The notes under the pieces were generated by a model. It did no database searches, was not told the origin of the DNA, and saw nothing but the letters and a program-made list of their open reading frames with translations. DNA of 64,000 nt, from contig NZ_JAGMTU010000001.1 of NCBI RefSeq assembly GCF_023703415.1, positions 496,001 through 560,000 of the forward strand, in the 5' to 3' direction. Positions 1-11,606 of this stretch are shown here, piece after piece. Each line of letters opens with the position of its first letter. Position 1 is the stretch's first letter. The translations under genes were made by a program, and so were the position numbers. This stretch comes from Microbacterium sp. USTB-Y. GTDB lineage: Bacteria > Actinomycetota > Actinomycetes > Actinomycetales > Microbacteriaceae.

Positions 1-1463
1 CGCACCTCCTCTCCCATGTACAGCGGCTCGAGCTTCTTGATCGAGTACGACCGGGATCCGATCCGCACCGTGCGCAGCACCAGCGGATACAGATCGACGA
101 AGACGCCCTCGCGCAGCAGGCGGTCCACGTCGGCCTCGCCGACCCCGTACCGCTCCGCCATGTTCTGCAGATGGGACGTCTCGTAGGGCGCGTAGTGGTA
201 GATGTGCATGTCGGGATGCGCCGCCCGGCGCACGGCCACGAAGTCGAGGAAGTCGAGCAGCGCCTGCTTCTCCGCCGCGAAGTCGTGCGCCCACAGCGCG
301 GAGTACTGCTCCGCGTCGTCGACCCAGCCGAAGAGGTAGTCCAGCCCCCAGCGCCCGTCGGCCGCATGCCCTCCGCGGCCCGGTTCGGTGTAGAGCGGGT
401 CGCCCTCGAAGTCGAAGAACAGGTCGCCCCGGCTGGGGCGCGGCATCATGCCGATCGCCGCCGCGGAGACGACCTCGAACGGCGGCACGGGGTGCGCGTC
501 CTCCGTTCCCGGCTGCGCGGCGGCGCTCTCGGCGGCCATCGCCGCGAGCTGCAGCCGGGCCTGGGCGCGCAACGCCTCGAACGTCTCGGAGCTCATCCCG
601 TCGGGCGCGGATCCGGCCGCGGCGAGGTCGTCGATCGTCGCGATGCCCGCGGCGCGGAGGCGAGCGCGCTGCACCGGCCGCATGCGGGCGACGAGCAGCA
701 GATCCCGATGCGCGACGACCTCGATCTCGCACGTCGCGCAGCGCCCGCAGGCCACGACCTGCAGGTCGCCACGGTCATCGCCCCAGGCGAGCGGCGCGCC
801 GGCGGCGCCCTGCTCGATGCCGCGGTCCGCGATGAGGGCCCGGAGCCGGGCCCGGCGCACGTGGAACAGCGGCAGCACGTCGCGCACGGCGTGCGTCGAG
901 ATGCGGTGATCGCCGAGGATCAGATCGACCTCGTCCGACCGCGGGATGCCCAGCCGGTCGAGCTGGTCGACATAGGCCGCCAGCTGCATGAGCGCCGTGG
1001 CGCGGGCGGTGCGGGCGAGCTTGGAGTCCTGCACGCGCCAGCGCCCGTCGGGGTCGCGGAGGAGGAAGTCGGCGAATCCCACGAACTCGGGCGTGGAGAA
1101 GGCGGCCTGATAGATCACCGTCGCCTCCGACCGCAACGCGCCGATCGTGTCGGCGACGACGCCGGCGAGCCCCTCCGCATCGGTCGAAGACACCTTGGGC
1201 AGCTCGACCACGCCGGGTCCGCCGTCGACCGACCTCCCGTACCGCGCCACATCGTCGTCCAGCACCACGAGCTCGTGCGCATCCCCCAGGGCGGCGGCCC
1301 GGGCGAGGGTCGCATCCTCCGGATCCTCGACGGCGTCGATGCGCCCGAGCTTCGCATCCAGCGACCGGGCCCAGGCGAACTCGCACTCCGCCGCGAGCTT
1401 CAGATCCGTGGCACTCCAGATCACGCGCTTCCGGTCGGATCCGGAGGGGGTGATCACGCGCAC
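1..1463 (-). CDS. TM0106-family RecB-like nuclease (C-terminus beyond the window edge)
   Basis: A minus-strand reading frame stays open from a GTG at 1463 to the left edge, giving 487 codons without a stop. AGGAG lies 5 nt before the GTG; a second GTG at 1457 is less well placed. The product opens with a PD-(D/E)XK-like segment (WSATDLKLAAECEFAW near residue 16, later GFADFLLRD and VQDSKLA). In its middle it has a C-x2-C pair (CGRCATCE), then a DLFFDFEGDP stretch and HIYHYAPYE, typical of the RNase H-like part of TM0106 proteins. Family members usually continue into a superfamily 1 DNA helicase domain, which would lie to the left of this window. The likely role is DNA repair or nucleic-acid processing. 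The substrate cannot be told from this fragment. Confidence 0.75.
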   Translation of the reverse strand, partial: MRVITPSGSDRKRVIWSATDLKLAAECEFAWARSLDAKLGRIDAVEDPEDATLARAAALGDAHELVVLDDDVARYGRSVDGGPGVVELPKVSSTDAEGLAGVVADTIGALRSEATVIYQAAFSTPEFVGFADFLLRDPDGRWRVQDSKLARTARATALMQLAAYVDQLDRLGIPRSDEVDLILGDHRISTHAVRDVLPLFHVRRARLRALIADRGIEQGAAGAPLAWGDDRGDLQVVACGRCATCEIEVVAHRDLLLVARMRPVQRARLRAAGIATIDDLAAAGSAPDGMSSETFEALRAQARLQLAAMAAESAAAQPGTEDAHPVPPFEVVSAAAIGMMPRPSRGDLFFDFEGDPLYTEPGRGGHAADGRWGLDYLFGWVDDAEQYSALWAHDFAAEKQALLDFLDFVAVRRAAHPDMHIYHYAPYETSHLQNMAERYGVGEADVDRLLREGVFVDLYPLVLRTVRIGSRSYSIKKLEPLYMGEEV

Positions 1464-1577
1464 GAGGGCTCCTGTCTTCGGGTGGCGGCCGATCAGGCCG
1501 TCGCTTCGACCCTAGACGGGGCCGCGGACATCACCCGATCAGGTTCCCGTCGGCGCGACGGAGGACCACGGCCCGGC

Positions 1578-2396
1578 TCAGCGCCACCAGGTGTCGTCGG
1601 GGGTGACCGGCTGACGGCGCTTGTGCGAGGTCGCGAGGTAGCGCGCCTCGATGCGCTGCGCCACGTCGGCGGCGATCTCTCGCCCCTCCAGGAAGTCGTC
1701 GATCTGCTCGTAGGTCAGTCCCAGCTCGTCCTCGTCGGCGCGGCCCGGCGTCCCGTCGAGGAGGTCGGCGGTGGGCACCTTGTAGGCCAGGCGGTCCGGG
1801 GCGCCGAGCGCGAGCAGCAGGGCCCTGCCCTGCCTCTTGGTCAGTCCGGCGAGCGGCGTGAGGTCGCATGCGCCGTCGCCGAACTTCGTGAAGAACCCGG
1901 TCACCGCCTCGGCGGCGTGGTCCGTGCCGATCACGAGCAGGCCGCGCTGCCCGGCGATCGCGTACTGGGTGACCATCCGCAGGCGCGCCTTGATGTTGCC
2001 GCGGTGGAAGTCGGCGACGTCCTCCAGGCCGGCCGCCTCGAGGTCGTTCTCCAGACCGTCGACGCCGTGCTCGATGTTGACCTCGACCCCCTCGTCGGCG
2101 GCGATGAACGCCATCGCCGCGCTCGCGTCGTCGGCGTCGTGCTGCACCCGGTAGGGCAGGCGCACCGCGATGAACGTCGCCTCGCCCCCTTCGGCGCGCA
2201 CCCTCTCGACGGCGAGCTGCGCGAGCCGGCCGGCGAGCGTCGAGTCCTGCCCGCCCGAGATCCCCAGCACGTACCCCTTGGCGCCGGTGTGCCGGAGGTA
2301 GTCGACGAGGAAGCCGATCCGGCGATCGATCTCCGCCGCGGGGTCGACGTCGGGGCGCACCCCGAGGTCTGTGGCGATGTCCTGCTGCAGGGTCAT
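1578..2396 (-). CDS. nadE: NH3-dependent NAD+ synthetase
   Basis: A 272-aa protein, close to the 275 aa of E. coli NadE. It makes NAD+ from deamido-NAD+, ATP and ammonia, the last step of NAD biosynthesis. The adenylation P-loop is [16 protein letters not shown] near residue 45. Later family blocks are [15 protein letters not shown] and [21 protein letters not shown], the latter closing the deamido-NAD site. There is no glutaminase domain, so ammonia is the nitrogen donor. The ATG at 2396 was chosen because GAAGGAG lies just upstream and the family begins at this point; an open frame runs further upstream but has no homology. It stands alone between the nuclease gene and a divergent nucleosidase. 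Confidence 0.95.
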   Translation of the reverse strand: MTLQQDIATDLGVRPDVDPAAEIDRRIGFLVDYLRHTGAKGYVLGISGGQDSTLAGRLAQLAVERVRAEGGEATFIAVRLPYRVQHDADDASAAMAFIAADEGVEVNIEHGVDGLENDLEAAGLEDVADFHRGNIKARLRMVTQYAIAGQRGLLVIGTDHAAEAVTGFFTKFGDGACDLTPLAGLTKRQGRALLLALGAPDRLAYKVPTADLLDGTPGRADEDELGLTYEQIDDFLEGREIAADVAQRIEARYLATSHKRRQPVTPDDTWWR

Positions 2397-2492
2397 GCTG
2401 CTCCTTCGGTCGTGGGATCCAGTATCCAACGGCCACGTTTCCTGCGTGTGAACGCCGCCGCCCGCCTGTGCCGCGCCTGCGAGGATGGAGGC

Positions 2493-3050
2493 ATGAGACT
2501 CCTCGTCGCCGCCCTCGCGTCCGAACTGCAGGCCTTCCCCGAGTCGCTGGAGGGCTTCGAGCGCCTCGTCACGGGCCCGGGCAAGCTCAAGGCCGCCTAC
2601 GGCCTCACGCGTGCGCTGGATGCGGCCGGGTACGAGGAGATCGTCGTCGTCGGCACCGCCGGCGGCGTGGATCCGGAGCTTCCCGGAGGCGTCTACGAGA
2701 TCACCGCGGCGATCCAGCACGACGTCCAGGATCTGGACGGGGTCGTCGGGCAGCACGTCTCCCTGCCGCCGCGCGTCGCGACAGGGCGCGACGGGCTGAT
2801 CATCGCGACCGGCGACAGCTTCGTCGACGACGTCGCGGTCGTCGAGCGGATCCGGGGCCTCGGCGGCGTGCTCGTGGACATGGAGACCTACGCCTACGTC
2901 TGGGTCGCCGACCAGTTCGGCGTTCCGATCCGCGTGCTGCGCGCGATCTCCGACACCGCCCAGGACGGCGCGACCACCGTCTGGGACGAGACCGTCGCCG
3001 CCTGCAGCGTGCAGCTGCGCGACCGGATCCGGGACGAGTACGGGGTCTGA
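2493..3050 (+). CDS. Nucleosidase (MTA/SAH nucleosidase-like, PNP_UDP superfamily)
   Basis: A short (185 aa) purine nucleosidase/phosphorylase-fold protein. Visible blocks are [15 protein letters not shown] at the start, [13 protein letters not shown] (phosphate/ribose loop), [21 protein letters not shown] (the VxMEx ribose-binding Glu) and RAISDTAQ (Ser-Asp base-recognition pair). These fit hydrolysis of 5-methylthioadenosine, S-adenosylhomocysteine or a related nucleoside in salvage. The exact substrate is not determined by sequence. It is shorter than E. coli Pfs (232 aa). A -10-like GAGGAT lies 6 nt before the ATG, so the transcript may be leaderless. It is divergent from nadE. Confidence 0.8.
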   Translation: MRLLVAALASELQAFPESLEGFERLVTGPGKLKAAYGLTRALDAAGYEEIVVVGTAGGVDPELPGGVYEITAAIQHDVQDLDGVVGQHVSLPPRVATGRDGLIIATGDSFVDDVAVVERIRGLGGVLVDMETYAYVWVADQFGVPIRVLRAISDTAQDGATTVWDETVAACSVQLRDRIRDEYGV

Positions 3051-3143
3051 ACCCGGTCGGCGCGGTCGCGACGGTGCGAGACTCCGTCGATCGCGCACGG
3101 ACCCGGCGCGCATCGGACGCCCGGAGCACCCGTGGACATTTCA

Positions 3144-3159
3144 GTTAACGCTCGCTAAT
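3144..3159. promoter_or_regulatory. TetR-type operator before the carboxylase operon
   Basis: GTTAACGCTCGCTAAT is an imperfect inverted repeat about 40 bp before the accD1 start. It matches the pattern GTnAACGnnCGnTAAy found twice in the tetR/acyl-CoA dehydrogenase gap (12216-12231, and 12241-12258 on the other strand). The same TetR protein probably controls both loci. Confidence 0.6.
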
Positions 3160-3196
3160 CTGAATCACGTCCCGTCGTCGCCCAATGGAGGGTGCT

Positions 3197-4819
3197 GTGT
3201 CCGATTCATCCGCGCCGAGCGCCCCGGCTCCGACCTACCGGGAGCTGGTCGACGAACTGCGCGCGCGTCGCGCCGAGGCCGCCCTCGGCGGACCGGAGAA
3301 GTCCCGGATCCGGCACACCGAGCGCGGCAAGCTGCTCGCCCGGGACCGGGTGGACCACCTGCTCGACACCGGCAGCCCGTTCCTGGAGGTCGCGCCCCTC
3401 GCGGGCTACGGGCTCTACGGCGGCGACGCCCCGTCCGGCGGCGTGATCGCGGGGATCGGCCTGATCCACGGCCGGCACGTCATGGTCGTCGCGAACGACG
3501 CCACGGTCAAGGGCGGCACCTACTACCCGATCACGGTCAAGAAGCACCTGCGCGCGCAGGAGATCGCCGCGGAGAACCGGCTGCCCTGCGTGTACCTCGT
3601 CGACTCGGGCGGCGCGTTCCTGCCGATGCAGGACGAGGTGTTCCCCGATCGCGACCACTTCGGCCGCATCTTCTACAACCAGGCCAGGATGTCCCGCGAC
3701 GGCATCCCGCAGATCTCCGCGGTGATGGGCTCGTCGACCGCCGGCGGCGCCTACGTGCCGGCGATGAGCGATGAGACGGTGATCGTGCGGAACCAGGGCA
3801 CGATCTTCCTCGGCGGACCGCCGCTCGTGAAGGCGGCGACGGGCGAGGTCGTCTCCGCGGAGGATCTCGGGGGCGGCGAGGTGCACACCCGGATCTCCGG
3901 CGTCGCCGACCATCTCGCCGAAGACGACGAGGACGCGCTGCGCATCGTCCGCGACATCGTCGCCACCCTGCCGCCGTCGCCGGCGCCCGCGGATCCCGAG
4001 GCCTGGCCCCGGGGTGCTCGCGAAGGGCTCGAAGGGCCGTCCGCCGCGATCGCGGATCCGCCCCCGGTCGACCTGCTCGACGTCGTCCCGGTCGAGCTCA
4101 CCGTCCCCTACGACGCCCGCGCGATCATCCGCGGCATCGTCGACGGCGGCGAGTTCACCGAGTTCAAGCCCGAGTACGGCACGACGCTGGTGACCGCGTT
4201 CGCGCGGATCCACGGGCACCGCGTCGGGATCATCGCGAACAACGGCGTGCTGTTCGGAGAGTCGGCGCTCAAGGGCGCGCACTTCATCCAGCTCTGCGAG
4301 CAGCGCCGCACCCCGCTGGTCTTCCTGCAGAACATCACCGGGTTCATGGTGGGCCGGGAGTACGAGGCGAACGGCATCGCGAAGCACGGCGCGAAGATGG
4401 TCAACGCGGTCGCGACGGCCTCGGTGCCGAAGCTCACGGTCGTCGTCGGCGGATCCTTCGGCGCCGGCACCTACTCGATGTGCGGACGGGCGTACTCCCC
4501 CCGCTTCCTCTGGCTCTGGCCGGGCGCGCGCGTCTCGGTCATGGGCGGACCGCAGGCCGCATCGGTGCTGTCGACCGTGCGCCGCGATCAGATCGAGGCC
4601 GCGGGCGGATCCTGGTCGGCCGCGGAGGAGGCGGAGTTCCAGGCCCCGATCCGCGCCGCCTACGAGGAGCAGGGCAGCCCGTACTACTCCACCGCCCGAC
4701 TCTGGGACGACGGGATCATCGAGCCCGGTCAGACCCGCGACGTGTTGGGCCTCGCGCTCGACGTCGTGACGCGGGCGCCCTCGACCGAGGCGCCCGGCTA
4801 CGGAATCTTCCGGATGTGA
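3197..4819 (+). CDS. accD1: Acyl-CoA carboxylase beta subunit (methylcrotonyl-CoA carboxylase carboxyltransferase)
   Basis: A 540-aa carboxyltransferase of the crotonase fold. It moves CO2 from biotin to an acyl-CoA, most likely 3-methylcrotonyl-CoA in leucine breakdown. The N half carries the acyl-CoA oxyanion region ([29 protein letters not shown]); the C half carries the carboxybiotin site ([61 protein letters not shown]). The GTG at 3197 has GGAGGG 4 nt upstream; an in-frame ATG at 3185 would add 4 residues. It is first in a tightly coupled operon with the biotin carboxylase, MaoC and CitE-like genes. That is the same gene content as M. tuberculosis Rv2502c to Rv2498c, which supports the methylcrotonyl assignment over propionyl-CoA. 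Confidence 0.9.
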   Translation: MSDSSAPSAPAPTYRELVDELRARRAEAALGGPEKSRIRHTERGKLLARDRVDHLLDTGSPFLEVAPLAGYGLYGGDAPSGGVIAGIGLIHGRHVMVVANDATVKGGTYYPITVKKHLRAQEIAAENRLPCVYLVDSGGAFLPMQDEVFPDRDHFGRIFYNQARMSRDGIPQISAVMGSSTAGGAYVPAMSDETVIVRNQGTIFLGGPPLVKAATGEVVSAEDLGGGEVHTRISGVADHLAEDDEDALRIVRDIVATLPPSPAPADPEAWPRGAREGLEGPSAAIADPPPVDLLDVVPVELTVPYDARAIIRGIVDGGEFTEFKPEYGTTLVTAFARIHGHRVGIIANNGVLFGESALKGAHFIQLCEQRRTPLVFLQNITGFMVGREYEANGIAKHGAKMVNAVATASVPKLTVVVGGSFGAGTYSMCGRAYSPRFLWLWPGARVSVMGGPQAASVLSTVRRDQIEAAGGSWSAAEEAEFQAPIRAAYEEQGSPYYSTARLWDDGIIEPGQTRDVLGLALDVVTRAPSTEAPGYGIFRM

Positions 4820-4824
4820 GTGAG

Positions 4825-6875
<2,051 letters not shown>

Positions 6876-6879
<4 letters not shown>

Positions 6880-7358
6880 CCGAGAAGCGCATCGAACAGC
6901 GCGGGCTGTACTTCGAGGAGTTCGAGGAGGATGCGGTCTACCTGCACCGCCCCGGCCGTACCGTCACCGAGGCCGACAACGTCCTCTTCACCACGCTGAC
7001 CATGAACACCCAGGCGCTGCACCTGGATGCGGCGTGGAGCGCAGGCACGGAGTTCGGCGAGCGCCTCGTGAACAGCATGTTCACGCTCTCCACGCTGGTC
7101 GGGCTCTCGGTCGCGCAGCTCACGATGGGAACGATCGTGGCGAACCTCGGCTTCTCGGAGGTCTCGTTCCCGGCCCCGGTGCGCGTCGGCGACACGCTCT
7201 ACGCCGAGACGCGCATCGTCTCGAAGCGGCTCTCGTCGTCGCGCCCCGGACAGGGGATCGTCGAGTTCGCGCACACCATGCGCACTCAGGACGGCACGGT
7301 CGTCGCGCTCGCGACCCGTTCCACGCTCATGCGGTGCCTGCCGACGGATCCCGCCTGA
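6876..7358 (+). CDS. MaoC-family enoyl-CoA hydratase (Rv2499c-like)
   Basis: A 160-aa single hot-dog domain protein starting at a GTG that overlaps the accA1 stop, with AAGGAG upstream. Recognisable MaoC segments are [24 protein letters not shown], the active-site region [15 protein letters not shown] (hydratase His near residue 49) and [13 protein letters not shown]. In the mycobacterial counterpart the MaoC protein hydrates 3-methylglutaconyl-CoA or itaconyl-CoA, giving the substrate of the following CitE-like lyase. The same order here supports that role. Its stop overlaps the next start (TGATG). Confidence 0.85.
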
Positions 7359-8179
7359 TGTCCGGGATCCTGCACGGCCCCGCCCTGCTGTTCTGCCCGG
7401 CGGACCGCGACGACCGCTACGAGAAGGCGCTCGCGGCGGCCGACACCGTGATCCTCGATCTCGAGGACGCGGTCGCCCCCGCCGACAAGCCCGCCGCCCG
7501 CGAGCGCGTCGCCGCCTCGGCGCTGGATCCGGAGCGCACGATCGTCCGGGTGAACCCGGCGGGAACGGCGGATCACGCGCTCGACCTGGCCGCCCTCGCC
7601 GGTACCGGCTATCGCACCGCGATGCTCGCCAAGGCCGAGTCCGCCGCCGACCTCGACGCCCTGCACGCCGCGGGCCATCGGGTCCTGGCCCTGTGCGAGA
7701 CCGCACGCGGGGTGGTCCACGCCGAGGAGATCGCCGCGCACCCGGCCGCGATCGGGCTGATGTGGGGTGCGGAGGACCTCATCGCGAGCATGTCCGGCCG
7801 ATCCAGCCGGTTCGGTCAGGGCGAACGGGATCCCGGCGGCTACCGCGACGTCGCCCGGCACGCCCGCTCCCGCGTGCTGCTCGCGGCGAAGGCGGCGGGG
7901 CGTGCCGCGGTCGACTCCGTCCACCTCGACATCGCCGACGTCGAGGGGCTCCGCGCCGAGGCGCTCGACGCCGCCGCGAGCGGCTTCGACGCGACGGCCT
8001 GCATCCACCCCGGCCAGGCGGCGGTGATCCGCGGGGCCTACGCGCCCACCCCCGCGGAGACGGACTGGGCCGAGCGCGTCCTCGCCGAGGCCGCGCTGCG
8101 GCCCGGGGTGTTCCGCTTCGAGGGGCGCATGGTCGACGAGCCCGTGCTCCGCCAGGCCAGGGCGATCCTCGGCCGGTAG
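7358..8179 (+). CDS. CitE-like CoA ester lyase (HpcH/HpaI family, Rv2498c-like)
   Basis: A 273-aa TIM-barrel protein of the citrate lyase beta-like group. It shows LFCPADRDDRYEKAL at the start, DTVILDLEDAVAP (metal-binding DLEDAV), RVNPAGT (substrate Arg), ALCETARGVVHAEEIA (catalytic Glu), MWGAEDLIASM (second metal acid) and GFDATACIHPGQ. M. tuberculosis Rv2498c, in the same gene setting, cleaves (R)-HMG-CoA and citramalyl-CoA, joining leucine and itaconate breakdown. The same reaction, releasing acetyl-CoA plus acetoacetate or pyruvate, is inferred here. It is the last gene of the operon and is followed at once by a GACGTCC hairpin. Confidence 0.85.
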   Translation: MSGILHGPALLFCPADRDDRYEKALAAADTVILDLEDAVAPADKPAARERVAASALDPERTIVRVNPAGTADHALDLAALAGTGYRTAMLAKAESAADLDALHAAGHRVLALCETARGVVHAEEIAAHPAAIGLMWGAEDLIASMSGRSSRFGQGERDPGGYRDVARHARSRVLLAAKAAGRAAVDSVHLDIADVEGLRAEALDAAASGFDATACIHPGQAAVIRGAYAPTPAETDWAERVLAEAALRPGVFRFEGRMVDEPVLRQARAILGR

Positions 8180-8197
8180 GACGTCCGGACGGACGTC
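8180..8197. terminator. Short hairpin after the leucine operon
   Basis: GACGTCC GGAC GGACGTC is a perfect 7-bp stem with a 4-nt loop directly after the lyase stop, in the convergent gap to the peptidase gene. No T-run follows, so it is only a candidate terminator. Confidence 0.4.
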
Positions 8198-8224
8198 GCC
8201 CGGAGCGCAGGACCGCCCGCAGCC

Positions 8225-9346
8225 CTACCCCGCTCGCCCCGCCAGCAGCTCCCGCACCCGCTCGATCGGCAGGCCCGAGACGCTCTGCTTGTGGCCGACC
8301 ATGTCCTCGCCCGCGACCAGCACGTTGAGCACGGCCTCTTCGGTCGCCTCGACCACGGCGGTGTAGAGCGCGTCCATCCGCCCCCAGGGCACGGCGCGCA
8401 GGTCGTCGAGCACGACCGCCTCCTCCTCGGCGGGGAAGCGGCTCGCGAGCGCTCCCGCGTTCGCCGTCGAGAAGGCGAGGAAGATGTCGCCGGAGAAGTG
8501 CGAGCCCGCGGTCCCCGTGCGGGCGAGGCCGAGCGAGACGCGCCGCGCCATCGCCGTGCACTGCCCCGGCAGCAGCGGCGCATCGGTCGCCACGACCACG
8601 ATCACGCTGCCCGCCCCCTGCGGCGGCGGGACGGGCGCGACCGCCGCGGACGGCCCCGCCGCCGCGGACGCCTCGGCCTTGAGCACCGGCCCGATGCGCA
8701 CGCCCTGCACGGTCAGCTCCGACATCTCGCCGAAGTTCGCCTGCAGGAACACCCCGACCGTGTACTCGGCGTCGCCCAGCGCCACCCGGCGCGACGCCGT
8801 GCCGGATCCGCCCTTGAAGCCGTAGCAGATCATGCCCGTGCCGCCGCCGACCGCCCCCTCGTCCACGGGCCCGGGTCGCGCCGCCTCCAGCGCGCCCACG
8901 GCGTGCTCCGGCCGGACGTTCAGCCCGTTGATGTCGTTGAGCCGCCCGTCCCAGGTCTCCGCGACGACCGGCAGGAGCCACTGGTCCGCCGCCCCGGGGA
9001 CGGCGTCGAGCATCCAGCGGATCGCGCCCTCGTGCGCGGCCCCGACCGAGTGCGTGTTGGTGATCAGCACCGGGCTGCCGAGGCTGCCGGATTCCGCGAT
9101 CCACACGGATCCGGTCATCTCGCCGTTGCCGTTCAGGGAGTGCACCCCAGCGGCCACCGGATCCGCCGCGCCGGCCCGCCCGCGCGGCAGGATCGCGGTG
9201 ACCCCCGTGCGCACGGCCACCGGCCCGCGGTCCTCGATGAGCGTGCGGTAGCCGACCTCGACGCCCGGGACGTCGGTGATGGCGTTGTCCCGGCCGGGAA
9301 CACCCCCGCGGATCAGTCCGAGGTCGCGCGCGCGGTCCCGGCTCAT
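8225..9346 (-). CDS. P1 family peptidase (DmpA/BapA-like aminopeptidase)
   Basis: A 373-aa member of the self-processing P1 (DmpA) family, N-terminal nucleophile enzymes that cut L-amino acids, D-amino acid amides/esters or beta-peptides from short peptides. Visible marks are GVPGRDNAITDVPGVEVGY, GVTAILPRG, LNGNGEMTGS, ITNTHSVG, NDINGLNV and the processing and nucleophile region GSHFSGDIFLAF at about residues 281-292. An Ala/Pro-rich linker precedes this second part. The start overlaps the stop of the permease gene (ATGA), so the two are one operon. Uptake by the permease and hydrolysis by this cytoplasmic peptidase of a peptide or amino acid derivative is the simplest reading. Confidence 0.88.
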   Translation of the reverse strand: MSRDRARDLGLIRGGVPGRDNAITDVPGVEVGYRTLIEDRGPVAVRTGVTAILPRGRAGAADPVAAGVHSLNGNGEMTGSVWIAESGSLGSPVLITNTHSVGAAHEGAIRWMLDAVPGAADQWLLPVVAETWDGRLNDINGLNVRPEHAVGALEAARPGPVDEGAVGGGTGMICYGFKGGSGTASRRVALGDAEYTVGVFLQANFGEMSELTVQGVRIGPVLKAEASAAAGPSAAVAPVPPPQGAGSVIVVVATDAPLLPGQCTAMARRVSLGLARTGTAGSHFSGDIFLAFSTANAGALASRFPAEEEAVVLDDLRAVPWGRMDALYTAVVEATEEAVLNVLVAGEDMVGHKQSVSGLPIERVRELLAGRAG

Positions 9347-10818
9347 CCGCGCACCTCGTCCTCGAGCTCCTCGTCGGCGGGCAGCGGCAGCGTCCAGCGG
9401 TCCGGCTTCCCGCGCAGATAGAGCGCGTAGTAGAGCAGGCCGACGGCGAAGATCCCGACGGCGACCGCGACCGGCATCCAGTCGGCGATGAGGCTCATCA
9501 CGAGGATCCCGAGGGTCGCGAGGGTCATCAGGATCGGCGCGACGGGCCACATCGGCATCCGGTACTCGGCGGCGTCGGTGGTGTGGTTGATCCGTCCGAC
9601 GAACGCGGCGAGGCCGACGAGGGCGTAGAGGATGACGATGCCGGCGCTCGTCGCGACCAGCAGCACGGAGAACGGGACGAGCCAGAGGCAGAGCGCCGCG
9701 ATCACTCCGACGATGATCGTCGCGACCACGGGGGTGCGCAGCCTCGGGTGGATCCGGCCCAGCGGACGGTTGATGGCGTCGGGCCAGGAGCGGTCGCGCG
9801 CGGAGGAGAACAGGGTGCGCCCGAACTGCAGGATGATCGCGAGCACGGCGTTGATCACGGCGATCGCGATGCCGACGCTGACCAGGGTGTTGACGACCGG
9901 ACCGGCGCGCTCGGTGAGGAACTGGGTCATCGGGGCGGGAGAGGCGACGAGGGCGGCCAGATCCTTCGACCCGAGCAGCACGGCGATGGTGGGGACGATC
10001 TCGGCGACCACGGCGATGACGAGCGACCACAGGATCGCCCGTCCGATCGTGGAGCGCGCGTTCTTCGTCTCCTCGGCGTAGTAGACGGCGGCGCCGTAGC
10101 CGTTGAACGCGAACAGCGCGGTCGCGGTGTACGAGACCACGAGTCCGGCGGAGGCGCTGACGAGCGCGCCGCCCGGGCCGCTCGTGGTCACGGTCCACAG
10201 CGTCGAGATCGGCTGGCTCACGTGCAGGAAGCCGACGACCGTGAGCACGACCAGCGCACCGATCTCCAGGATGAGGAAGACACCGGTGACCCACGCGTTG
10301 GTCTTGATCCCGAGGCACGCGATCACGGTGGTCACCAGGATCACGACGATCCCGACCCAACCGCCGCCGAGCGCGTTCGAGAGGACGCCGAGGTACTGGC
10401 CCGCACCCGAGGCGATCACGCCGATGATGAGCACGCCGCTGACCAGGTTCAGCAGGAAGAGGCCGAAGCCCCAGGGCTTGCCGAGCGTGCGCGCGACGAA
10501 CGCGTACTCGCCGCCCGTGATCGGGAACGCGCTGGAGAGCTCGGCATAGCAGAGCGCGACGAAGACGCCGACGAGGGCGCCGATGAGGAAGGCGAGGGCC
10601 GAGGCCCCGCCGATGCCGTTGATGATCGCCGGCACGATGATGAACACGCTCGACGCGGGCGTCACCGCCGACAGCGTGATCAGGATGTTCTCCTTGAAGG
10701 TCAGCCCCCGGGAGAGCTGCTGTTCGTACTTCCCGGCGTCGGGGACGATCCCCGGAGCCTTCGCCCCCCTCGCGCCGGCGGCCTCGCCGAGCTCTTCCTG
10801 CAGTCCATCGCTCATCAT
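9343..10818 (-). CDS. APC-family amino acid permease
   Basis: A 491-aa protein with about 12 hydrophobic spans, starting near residue 40 (LITLSAVTPASSVFIIVPAI). It has the APC-type GGEYAFVARTLG segment after span 2. It is a proton-coupled amino acid or amine importer in the inner membrane; the substrate cannot be read from sequence. Two adjacent ATG codons occur at the start, with GGAAGG upstream. It is first in an operon with the P1 peptidase and divergent from a tetR gene. A TGACk-N4-AGTCA operator (10842-10855) lies just upstream, so repression by the neighbouring TetR is likely. Confidence 0.88.
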   Translation of the reverse strand: MMSDGLQEELGEAAGARGAKAPGIVPDAGKYEQQLSRGLTFKENILITLSAVTPASSVFIIVPAIINGIGGASALAFLIGALVGVFVALCYAELSSAFPITGGEYAFVARTLGKPWGFGLFLLNLVSGVLIIGVIASGAGQYLGVLSNALGGGWVGIVVILVTTVIACLGIKTNAWVTGVFLILEIGALVVLTVVGFLHVSQPISTLWTVTTSGPGGALVSASAGLVVSYTATALFAFNGYGAAVYYAEETKNARSTIGRAILWSLVIAVVAEIVPTIAVLLGSKDLAALVASPAPMTQFLTERAGPVVNTLVSVGIAIAVINAVLAIILQFGRTLFSSARDRSWPDAINRPLGRIHPRLRTPVVATIIVGVIAALCLWLVPFSVLLVATSAGIVILYALVGLAAFVGRINHTTDAAEYRMPMWPVAPILMTLATLGILVMSLIADWMPVAVAVGIFAVGLLYYALYLRGKPDRWTLPLPADEELEDEVRG

Positions 10819-10841
10819 CGAGCCTTCCGTCTGTGGACAAC

Positions 10842-10855
10842 TGACGGCTCAGTCA
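10842..10855. promoter_or_regulatory. Operator copy 1 for the peptidase/permease TetR
   Basis: TGACGGCTCAGTCA has the same 14-bp layout (TGAC-N6-GTCA) as the copy at 10898-10911. It lies next to the permease start in an AT-richer divergent gap. Confidence 0.5.
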
Positions 10856-10897
10856 AAAACAGATCACCTGTTAAGTCAATCCTTGAACTCAATTTTC

Positions 10898-10911
10898 TGA
10901 CTGGCGAGTCA
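10898..10911. promoter_or_regulatory. Operator copy 2 for the peptidase/permease TetR
   Basis: TGACTGGCGAGTCA is an inverted repeat TGACT-N4-AGTCA between the two divergent genes. Its centre is 56 bp from the first copy. It is a probable binding site of the TetR encoded at 10982. Confidence 0.5.
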
Positions 10912-10981
10912 ACTGCGTATCGGACAGGCGGATCCGTACAGGACATGCCGGCCGACCCCGTCGCCCTGCAAGGATGGGCGC

Positions 10982-11596
10982 ATGGCAAGCGCGAAGAAGA
11001 CTCCGGAGCGTCGCGATCAGCTGATCCTCGCGACCCTCGACGCGATCCGCGACCGCGGCATCGCGAACCTCCGCATCCAGGACGTCGCCGAGCGCGCCGG
11101 CGTGTCGACGGGCACGGTGCACTACCACTTCAACGATCTCGACCAGCTCATCAACGACGTGTACACCTGGGCGTGCGACCGGTTCTACACGACCCGCCTG
11201 CAGGCGCTGGCCGACATCGACGACGCCCGCGAGCAGCTCGCCGTGATGATCGACGCGGGCATTCCGAAGAGCGAGGACGACGCCCTCGTCATCGCGATGC
11301 ACGACATCGATCTGTTCCGCCGCGGCAGCGCCGCGATGGGCCCGCTGCTGCAGGCCCTGTACGACCGGCAGGTGGCGCTCTACTTCGCCACGCTGCAGCT
11401 CGGCGTCGCGCAGGGGCACTTCCGCCTCGCCGGGCCCATCATCGATCTGGCGCAGAACTTCGTCTCGCTGGAGGACGCCTACGAGCTGCACATCATCAGC
11501 GGCAACCGGTCGGCGGGCCCGCGGCGCGCCCGCGAGCTCGTGCTCGGCTACGCCCGCATCGTCACCGGCTGCGCCGAGCTGTCGCTGCGCCGCTGA
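10982..11596 (+). CDS. TetR-family regulator of the divergent permease/peptidase operon
   Basis: A 204-aa protein with an N-terminal TetR helix-turn-helix (LRIQDVAERAGVSTGTVHYHFNDLDQL, residues about 30-55) and a helical C-terminal ligand domain. The ATG at 10982 has the -10-like AAGGAT exactly 6 nt upstream and no ribosome site, so a leaderless message is likely. It is divergent from the APC permease, with two matching inverted repeats in the 163-bp gap. Autoregulation and repression of the permease/peptidase operon is inferred. The ligand is unknown, perhaps the peptide or amino acid imported. Confidence 0.85.
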   Translation: MASAKKTPERRDQLILATLDAIRDRGIANLRIQDVAERAGVSTGTVHYHFNDLDQLINDVYTWACDRFYTTRLQALADIDDAREQLAVMIDAGIPKSEDDALVIAMHDIDLFRRGSAAMGPLLQALYDRQVALYFATLQLGVAQGHFRLAGPIIDLAQNFVSLEDAYELHIISGNRSAGPRRARELVLGYARIVTGCAELSLRR

Positions 11597-11606
11597 GTCC
11601 CGGCCC

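Noticed and set aside
171..2492. A very long plus-strand open frame running into the nucleosidase gene
   Set aside because: It is antisense to the RecB-like nuclease and nadE, is Arg/Ala-rich with no family motif, and only its last 185 codons (from 2493) are a real gene.
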